Below, piece by piece: positions 56,762 through 64,000 of a stretch of 64,000 bases of DNA. Source of the stretch: Pseudovirgaria hyperparasitica (Eukaryota > Ascomycota > Dothideomycetes > Acrospermales > Acrospermaceae). A program made the translations under genes and the position numbers. Under the pieces are notes generated by a model, which saw nothing but the letters and a program-made list of their open reading frames with translations, was not told the origin of the DNA and did no database searches. The first letter of the stretch is position 1. The number at the start of each line of letters is the position of its first letter. Location of the stretch: assembly GCF_010093815.1 (NCBI RefSeq), contig NW_022985558.1:316640-380639 (forward strand), given 5' to 3'.

Positions 56762-58869
56762 GATGGTGAAATGCTCCTATGAAGGCATCTGTGAGATGTT
56801 CGCCATCGCCTGAGTCCAAAGGAGTGACTGAGAAGCTGTTACTATTTGTTGTGGTGACGCATGCTGACTTGCATACTCCCGAGTCCATTACAAAGTGCGG
56901 AGTAGTTGGTTTAGAGAGATCAGCTATCTGTATATGCCTGAATGCCTGAAAAGTCAATAGTTGCTGGAAGACGTGTGGTGCCTGAGGCATGAGTTATGGT
57001 AAACTACCTCCTCCCCTCAGCCAAGTCAGAGCTAGTCACGGAAAATCACGGTATACCAACGGAGTAGAAGATTCCCGTTTGAAAGTACGGGGACTTGTCC
57101 TAGAAATGGAAGCATATACAGTAGTATACCTATGATGTGATGATGTACCGTCTCTTCCGCTCACATCCCATTATAGGTTATACGCGTATCTGGGGTTCTT
57201 AATCTAGCCAGTGCTTACATGCTACTGATACTGCAGCTTGTACAGAAGCTGAAAAAATGCGAATTGCAGAGGTCCCATCGTCGAACCAATCCGAGATATA
57301 GAAACAAAATACGCGGCTTTGCGTATCTGCGTCTCGTGTTCGCCCGACCAGCGGGAAATGCCGAGTACGATTGACACGAGACCACCAAGGGTAATGCCGC
57401 ACTGGTTAACCACTATGGACCAGAAAGTTTCAGGTTTAGCGGTGCATTTCTTAGTAGGCCGGTTCACTGGAAGATTCTGTGACTGTTAGAGTGCTTATTG
57501 CTTTTTAAGGCCGTATGAAGTGGATGGCCGGACAAAAAAGCTGTAATTTGCCGGCCGAAAAGTGGTCTCTAACGGAAAAGCAGTTCCTAGAAGACGAGAT
57601 TAGACGTGCAGGTCAGAGTATGAGTTATTTGGGAAACAGCAAGACATTATAAGAGACACCGGCGATACATCTCATGTGAATACTAAATACTCTTCCTTGG
57701 ACGAGGTCAGGCGGATTCATGTGATGGCCAGGCGCCCAGCTACTTATGTTAGGTAGGGAGTAGATTGGAAGAGTAGGTAACTAAGTAGTACTGTAGGGAT
57801 GACTAAATATAGTAGGCAGGATGAAGCTCGCAACTCAAGACGGATGCGGTTAAAGTCTGGTCGGATATGGTTAAAGTAAGTACGTCCGGATACGGTTAAA
57901 CACCGGGCTGACTGACCCTGGTACCCGCTTCGGACACAAAGTTAAAAGCCGAATACGTCACGTATACGGTTCAGCGGTGGCTTCAACCTTGGCTTGAGCT
58001 TGTGCTTGTTATCATCTGGACATTCGACATAGGCAGCTCACACCAGCATGCAGAGTTACTCATCATAGAGCAACATAGTTAAGCTGTAGCTGTTGGATAT
58101 GAGGCAGATACTTGGAGGCAGTTGGACAGTAAGGGGTTCCGGAGCATACTCCATATCTGTAGTATGTATAAGACGAAAGACCTACTGCCCTGGTGGATGA
58201 TACATAGGTATTAGGCCCCACGGTATCGAAGGGGGAACGTACACGACGGTATATAGTAGCATGGGATGCGCATATTGCATCACATACGCCCAGCAGATGC
58301 GGTGCAGCTGCCGGGCTTTCGGCACCGAGCACGGCCAAGCGGCCAAGCCCTGGTTTTGGTGGCGGCTAGAGCGTCTCTGATTGGCTCGCACATGGCTCGC
58401 ATCGAGACCGAGCCTCGAGGGGCTGTGCATTGAATTTGCATCTCCATCTTCCCCCTAAAACTCTCATGACCCCAGTCAACTGTTCCATTGCCTCCAATTC
58501 CTCCCTCCATTTCTACAAACTTCTGACATCTCTTTCAATTTCCTCTCAACCACTTCTACACCTTTTACAATAATTCCAACAATTGTCCTCGCTGTCTACG
58601 CTCCTGTTTGAGAAGTCTTCGGTGCGTTGGTTTGACACACGGCATTTCCGTCTGTCCCAGCCCAAAACGTACTAGCTCCCTACGTCGAACCAGGTGTACG
58701 CGCGTCTCTTTCAGGCCTGCCGCTCTTCGCTGTCCCATCCTACGAACTCACTCTCCTAAACAAAACACTCCGACTGTCTGCCCAAGGCTTCAATTCACCG
58801 ACACAGCTCCGACTTGGACTTCCATCTCATCTCTGATATCCTGCCTTCCAAGGCAACATCGACTTCCAA
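56762..58869. other. Intergenic region and long leader of the bZIP gene
   Basis: About 2.1 kb. Three imperfect copies of CGGATnnGGTTAAA lie at 57841, 57862 and 57887. From about 58.44 kb to the ATG at 58870 the + strand is C/T-rich, as expected for a fungal 5' untranslated leader; several short upstream frames there could act as uORFs. No protein gene supported. Confidence 0.5.
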
Positions 58870-60663
58870 ATGGCCACTGCTGTTTATCCCATGAGTTCGA
58901 CTCCCTTCAACAACTCAAACTCGTGCGAACCCGACGTCGAAGAATGGTTCAACTTCAGCGACCTGCAATCCTCAAATAACGGCGCCTCATCCTCCCAGAT
59001 GCCCGCATCCTCTGCCCCTTCAGCCTTAACCAGTCCTGCTACCACCATCGCCCCTCTCGATGGCGACGACTTCCAGGCACCTGCGAAACCATCATACGAG
59101 TATGATCGCTTCAAGCAACAGACTGGTCTACCATCTGGCTCGGTCCCAGGACTACAGAATTCCCAATTCCAGGGATTTTCAAACACCGGCCTTGATGACA
59201 TGAGCATGTGGTCGACCGGCCTCGGGGGGCTCGACTCTGACATGAACATGGATACCGAATTAACACACGGCCTGCCTGCTTTCTTCTACCCTAACACAGA
59301 GTCGTCCCACCAAGACGACTTTGTCGATCCATCTACTCTCACTCAACCCGAAGAGCCTGCCAATGTTCGTGTTTGGCCTGGTGTGCATCAACAGCAAGCG
59401 CTTGCCAAAGCACAGGCACAGGCCCAACAGCAACGACAACAGCAAATGCTACAACAACAACAAAAGCAGACCTCCCGACCGCAGCAACAATCCCGCACCG
59501 CGCCATCGAAACGCTCAGCTTCGCACCAACCCACCGATGCTCGCACCGAAGAGACTATCGCCCGTGTAGTCAATCAAATCCGCCAGAATAGTCAAATGTC
59601 TTCCCAGAATGATGATCCTCATGCTCATCTCCCCCACATCATCCGCATGAAGAAGGACGAAGAGGACATGGATGAAGACGAACGCCTCCTTGCCAGTGAA
59701 GAGGGAAAAAAGCTCACCAGCAAGGAGCGTCGTCAACTTCGTAATAAGGTCTCAGCTCGTGCTTTCCGCTCTCGCAGAAAGGGTAAGATCAGAACAACAT
59801 CAATGCATGAACGCAATAGCTAACGATTTGCAGAATATATTGGCCAGCTCGAAGGGGAAGTAAACCAAAAGGCGAACGAGTGCAATGAACTTCGAATCCA
59901 AAACAGGGCTCTCATGGAGGAAAATGCACGATCTCGTGCCTTCATCGAGAACCTTCTTCGTCATCAGGCATTCGCACCATTCCTCGAGGATCTTTCCCGT
60001 GACGAGGCTCTGCAACCTAGGCTCCCCATCCAGCAACAGCAAACTGCTCAGCCGGCCCGTAAAGATGCCAACGCCTACCAGGCTCCTCAGCAATTCGAGT
60101 CTTCTCGTCAGGACGACCTCCAGATCGGCATGGCACTTGTCCCTGAGACGCCGCTCGATCTCAGCATGTTGAGCATTAACAACACCTGGGGTAACCAGAA
60201 TCTCGGCTTCCCATTCCAACAACCTCAAGTTTTTTCCGTGATGGAGGTGCCCGAGGGGCCAATTCTCAACGCTGAGATGCTGTCTGGGAAGGAATATGAA
60301 GCATTCGACGAAACCGAGACCGTCGAGCCTGTTGATGACGTTAAGCAGGATTTCCCTGTCGTCGGAACGACCTATTCCGATTCTACCACCCTAGTTACAG
60401 CTAAACCGGCTGAGACCGAGGAGGAGCGCGCCTTCGACAACAATCCTGAATTCGCCCTATATCATCCTACCTCACCCTCTGCACCTGTCACATCTACTCC
60501 AACCTTTGATAACCTTTCTTTCGAAGGTGTCACCATCGAAAAGTCCTCCCAGTTCGAACTCGTCGTTCCCTCAACCTCGTCCGATCTCGCCATGGAACGG
60601 GTTGAGCGCATTTGCGCGTCCATGGAGCCTGTCTACCAAAGACTACGTGCCATGACGTCATGA
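58870..60663 (+). CDS. bZIP transcription factor
   Basis: Two exons, join(58870..59782, 59834..60663), 580 aa; the 51-nt intron (branch GCTAACG) splits the bZIP domain. The N-terminal 190 residues are acidic and Ser/Asn-rich, with a Gln-rich block near residues 175-210. The basic region is KERRQLRNKVSARAFRSRRK (N-x7-R pattern) at about 285-304, followed by a zipper EYIGQLEGEVNQKANECNELRIQNRALMEEN. The NKVSARAFRSRRKEYIGQLE combination is shared with a group of filamentous-fungal bZIP proteins; I do not assign a named orthologue. The C-terminal ~250 residues are disordered and acidic, plausible as activation domain. Its long C/T-rich leader suggests translational control (inference). Confidence 0.9.
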
Positions 60664-61683
60664 TAGGCGCCGTCTTAACTTGTTGTCGTTTTATTATCGG
60701 CCATGCCCACGTGTCTACTCCTGACAGCCCCGCGGCATTATATTTTATAGCTATTACGAAGACACGGATTTCATTTGATGGCGTACATTGGCACATTGTA
60801 GAAAACATGGCGTTGGAATGTAGCAAGGTTAGAGACCATACATGGCTCACCGACGTCGCTGGAGCGTTTTCCCTTTAGTCTACACAAGGCTGTGCAAATA
60901 TAGCAATTGGATCATAAATCGAACAAATGAACACTGTTGCAAACATCACCAACACTATAATCAGTGACTGTTCCTCGTGCTTTTCTCCCGCAAGGCCGAT
61001 GTGACGTCGAGTTCTGAATCCTACGGTACTGCGCACGGACCACTAAAAAACTCGACGCTGAAGAGCTTCGTAGTTGACATTCCCGAGTTTGGTCCCAATG
61101 TGTGAACATTAACGCTTCTCCGAGCTGTCCTCGCCCACATAATATACATTAATCGCCAAGGTTGCCCATCATATTGCCACGATTGTGTCTTCCGCGCCTT
61201 ACGCGCCGAAATCTGCATTTCGCCCGTGGGACTACTGACCCGTCGGAACCAAAGCTCTCGTGGAAAGAGGCGGAATACAAGCGCCGACGAGCAGAAGGCG
61301 GCAAGGCAGCGAGACAAAGAGTTTGGGAAGCGCAGCACGGAGTTGCTCAGCCTACCAGTTCACTTTCCGTAGAGAGAGGTGTAGGGTCTGGTACAAACTT
61401 CGAAAGGTTCAGCAGTGCAGACGGTTCAATTAAGCGTGCCCTCAGTCCCTGGGAGGAATGGTACGGTGTATCGAATACGGTTGAACCAGTTCTTGAATTT
61501 CGCGGCACCCGAGATCCTTCTTGCAACTCCTACGCAGCCTCTTTCATCTCCCACGGAGATCCCCTGTCCCCCCACAAAGCCGTCTCTCACCGATCTGGAG
61601 AGCAACGATTTGGAAAGGAATGCATACTATATCATCGGAAGAGTCGTTCAAATTATAGAAAGGAGGCCGATCAGTCACAATAC
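60664..61683. other. Intergenic; in-frame open region before tRNase Z
   Basis: The + frame of tRNase Z stays open from about 61158 to its first ATG at 61684, reading protein-like sequence (SWKEAEYKRRRAEGGKAARQ and ALSPWEEWYGVSNTVEPV) but without a Met. It may be a translated 5' exon reached by splicing from an upstream ATG, or chance. Confidence 0.4.
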
Positions 61684-61731
61684 ATGGTTGCTGCCTACAT
61701 CCAGGCTAGTCGAAGGTTATATGAATCAAGG

Positions 61732-64000
61732 ATGAAGACGTATATCAAATTCCTTACGGCGCCGACTCTGGACACGCCAGGCACAGCGGTAGCTCTTCGA
61801 TTTGATCATGATAAGAGGAAATATTTATTTGGCAACATGTCCGAGGGCACCCAAAGAGCCGCAATAGGGATTCAAGGCAGCTTCAAACATGTCCATACCA
61901 TCTTCATGACTGGCAAGCTCGACTGGCATTCGATCGGAGGCCTGGTAGGAACACTTCTTACTGTCGCCGAAGCAAGAAGTGAGGACCGAGGGGTGAAATT
62001 TGATCTTGGAACTCGTGATATGATTGTACATGGGCCGCCAAATCTGAAGCAAGCTTTGGCGACTTGCAGACGGTTTGTCTTTCGGAAAGGGATTCCTGTG
62101 TACGCATTTGAGCATACGCCAAACGTGCCAAAGGCAGGCAACATAGCTGAACATCCCACCTGGCAGGATGATATTGTCAAGGCTTGGGCGATGGCCATAG
62201 AGCCATCACACCACAACCATAATGTTTCTGCCCCTGAAAACCCTCGGAAGCGAAGCTTTGATCAAGCCATGGGCTGGGCCAGTGATTTGACCAGTGAGCA
62301 ACAAGAAAAACAGTACAATCAGTTACGAGAGTCCATTGTCGGCGACATGTTCAACTCGAATTGGCGCATGGATGCTCTATATGACACAAATCTCCGCAAT
62401 GTGGAGCTGCCAGCAGAGATCTTCATTCGCGACCCCGATACAAAGGAGATCAAAAGGTATGAAGGGCCAGTGCCAGGAGACCTGCCATATCACCAGCTCC
62501 CTGACATAACTGTACTGGTGCGCAAGGCATGGCCAGCAGCCCTGGTTGGCAGACTACCTCCAACGAAGCCATCATCCGTTGCTGTATCGTATATCGCACG
62601 TACTCACCCAATACGAGGGAAGTTTGACCCTAAAAAGGCACTAGAGCTTGGTCTCAGGGATAAGACCAAGTACAAGGACATTGCCAAAGGTGAGCCAGTG
62701 GAGAATGACAAAGGAGAAATGATACAGCCAGATCAGGTTCTTGGCAAAGGCAGCTCTGGAGAAGCTTTCGCGATTATTGAGTTACCAGGCGTCGAATACG
62801 TCGAACCGCTAATTGCCAGAGCGGAGTGGAAAACACCACAACTCTTAGAGAACATGCAGCACATTGTGTGGATACTCGCTCCGGGCGTATTGGAACATAG
62901 GCCACTGCAAGACTTCATGCGAAAACTGAGCGACGATCTTGGTGTGCATCACATAGTCTCCTCGACAGACACTCATCCAGATCGTGCGCCGTTCATAAGT
63001 GCTGCTGGTCAGCATGCGAGACTCAACAAGATCGATCCCTGCAGGTTTCCAGCGCTTTCTTTTGATGACACTACCATCATACAGTCGCTTTCTGCAGGCA
63101 CGAATATCTCAGGTCACGAATTGAAAGATATCCCTACCCTCCATCCGCCTGCCGCAGGTATTGAGATGGCTACAGGATCTAAATTTGAACAGTCTGTGTA
63201 CAACCAACAGGTGCAGCTGGACATGGAAGAGGAGCTCAAGGTTCTCGACCCCTCAATTCTGAAGCTGTCCGAAGAAGCTGCTCAGAGGATCAAAGACGAC
63301 GCAGAAGCCTTGGACTTGTGGAAGAAAAAGATACCAGAACCAGATACGGAGGTCTTTTCCCTTGGAACAGGTTCGGCAGTGCCCTCGAATTATCGAAATG
63401 TATCTGCAACTCTCGTAAGAGTACCCGGGAAAGGTGCCTATCTCTTTGACGCTGGCGAGGGTACATGGGGACAAATACAACGAGTATTTGGACCGGAAGG
63501 GGCACGCGAAGTCATGAAAGAATTACGCATGATCTGGATAAGTCATATGCACGCCGACCACCATCTTGGCGTCACGTCTGTGATCCGCGCATGGCGAGAC
63601 ACCGTCCATGGCAAGCCCGGGACAGAAGGAACTGCCTCGTCCAAACAGCGCCTGGCCGTCATCTCCGCCGTTTACATGATCGACTGGCTCCGCGAGTATT
63701 CTGAAATCGAAGACTACGGCTATTCACATATTCTTCCTCTTGCTATTACTGCCGAACAAGACATGAAATCCTTGTCCGCCGTCTCGCGCAGCAACCTACA
63801 TCTTCATCCCAGTGACCCTGCCTCCACTTCCGACCCTGTCCCTTTCAAAGTCGCTGAATTGATGCGTCACACCCATCTCTCTGGAATCCGCGCCGTTACT
63901 GTCCACCATTGTCATGGTGCCCGGGCCGTGTCCATCGCCTTCCCATCTGGTCTCAAGATCAGCTACTCTGGCGATTGCCGGCCCTCACCCGCGTTCGCTA
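61732..64000 (+). CDS. TRZ1: Long-form tRNase Z (3' tRNA processing endonuclease), 3' end outside the window
   Basis: Open to the right edge with no intron, at least 756 aa from the ATG at 61732 (MKTYIKFLTAPTLDTPGTA, the usual fungal start); another in-frame ATG is at 61684. The N-terminal pseudo-metallo-beta-lactamase half includes YLFGNMSEGTQRA and IFMTGKLDWHSIGGLVG. The catalytic half has FSLGTGSAVPSNYRNVSATLV, DAGEGTWGQI and the metal-binding SHMHADHHLG (His at about residue 605), then VTVHHCHGARAV and YSGDCRPS near the edge. tRNase Z cuts the 3' trailer from precursor tRNAs in nucleus and mitochondria. The missing C-terminus should hold the last metal ligands. No stop or frameshift is seen. 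Confidence 0.92.
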   Translation, partial: MKTYIKFLTAPTLDTPGTAVALRFDHDKRKYLFGNMSEGTQRAAIGIQGSFKHVHTIFMTGKLDWHSIGGLVGTLLTVAEARSEDRGVKFDLGTRDMIVHGPPNLKQALATCRRFVFRKGIPVYAFEHTPNVPKAGNIAEHPTWQDDIVKAWAMAIEPSHHNHNVSAPENPRKRSFDQAMGWASDLTSEQQEKQYNQLRESIVGDMFNSNWRMDALYDTNLRNVELPAEIFIRDPDTKEIKRYEGPVPGDLPYHQLPDITVLVRKAWPAALVGRLPPTKPSSVAVSYIARTHPIRGKFDPKKALELGLRDKTKYKDIAKGEPVENDKGEMIQPDQVLGKGSSGEAFAIIELPGVEYVEPLIARAEWKTPQLLENMQHIVWILAPGVLEHRPLQDFMRKLSDDLGVHHIVSSTDTHPDRAPFISAAGQHARLNKIDPCRFPALSFDDTTIIQSLSAGTNISGHELKDIPTLHPPAAGIEMATGSKFEQSVYNQQVQLDMEEELKVLDPSILKLSEEAAQRIKDDAEALDLWKKKIPEPDTEVFSLGTGSAVPSNYRNVSATLVRVPGKGAYLFDAGEGTWGQIQRVFGPEGAREVMKELRMIWISHMHADHHLGVTSVIRAWRDTVHGKPGTEGTASSKQRLAVISAVYMIDWLREYSEIEDYGYSHILPLAITAEQDMKSLSAVSRSNLHLHPSDPASTSDPVPFKVAELMRHTHLSGIRAVTVHHCHGARAVSIAFPSGLKISYSGDCRPSPAFA

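Overview
The window looks like nuclear DNA of a filamentous ascomycete (Pezizomycotina; a Dothideomycete is my best guess, but nothing here proves the class). Genes are single eukaryotic units on both strands with short introns (about 47-137 nt), GT-AG borders and CTAAC-like branch points. The gene set is typical of this group: GH55 glucanase, carboxypeptidase Y, FRE-type reductase, methionine-permease-like transporter, MoaA/MoaC locus and a bZIP factor. One AT-rich block with a RIP-like look interrupts it.

Layout. 1-8.5 kb: an F-box/Cys-pair protein, then DRS1 and SDO1 head to head (both 60S ribosome assembly), a Pro/Ser/Thr-rich unknown, and ribosomal protein uS13 (RPS18). 8.9-14 kb: vacuolar carboxypeptidase Y and a secreted GH55 exo-beta-1,3-glucanase. 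16-20 kb: a YER152C-like PLP aminotransferase and a conserved short unknown. 21.4-24.1 kb: argininosuccinate lyase and the six-exon small GTPase ARL2. 24.6-27.9 kb: an acetyltransferase-like protein with repeated PPHLR motifs, a possible RGG-box leader exon in front and a 33-bp minisatellite just behind its stop. 28-31 kb is gene-poor. 31.1-33 kb: a ferric-reductase-like membrane oxidoreductase.

33.3-35.6 kb is the repeat block: a degenerate 53-bp tandem repeat split by a 1506-bp element with 30-bp inverted ends, TG...CA termini and a 5-bp target duplication. 35.8-41.4 kb: an acidic protein, a microsatellite, a small secreted protein (with a GC-AG intron) and a MUP1-like permease. 41.4-47 kb is sparse, with at least two related 8-Cys small proteins.

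47-64 kb is dense again: a large mitochondrial PPR protein head to head with a histidine acid phosphatase (catalytic RH in a 13-nt exon), the molybdenum cofactor locus (MoaA then MoaC, which can be spliced in frame much as in human MOCS1), a bZIP factor, and the 5' three quarters of long-form tRNase Z, running off the right edge.

I found no CRISPR, prophage, operon or bacterial-type defence system. The least ordinary items are the PPHLR/GNAT protein with its duplicated exon, the MOCS1-like MoaA/MoaC splice arrangement with its unusually long MoaC ORF, and the inverted-repeat element nested in the satellite. Exon borders are my own reading of splice signals and frame; no transcript data were available.
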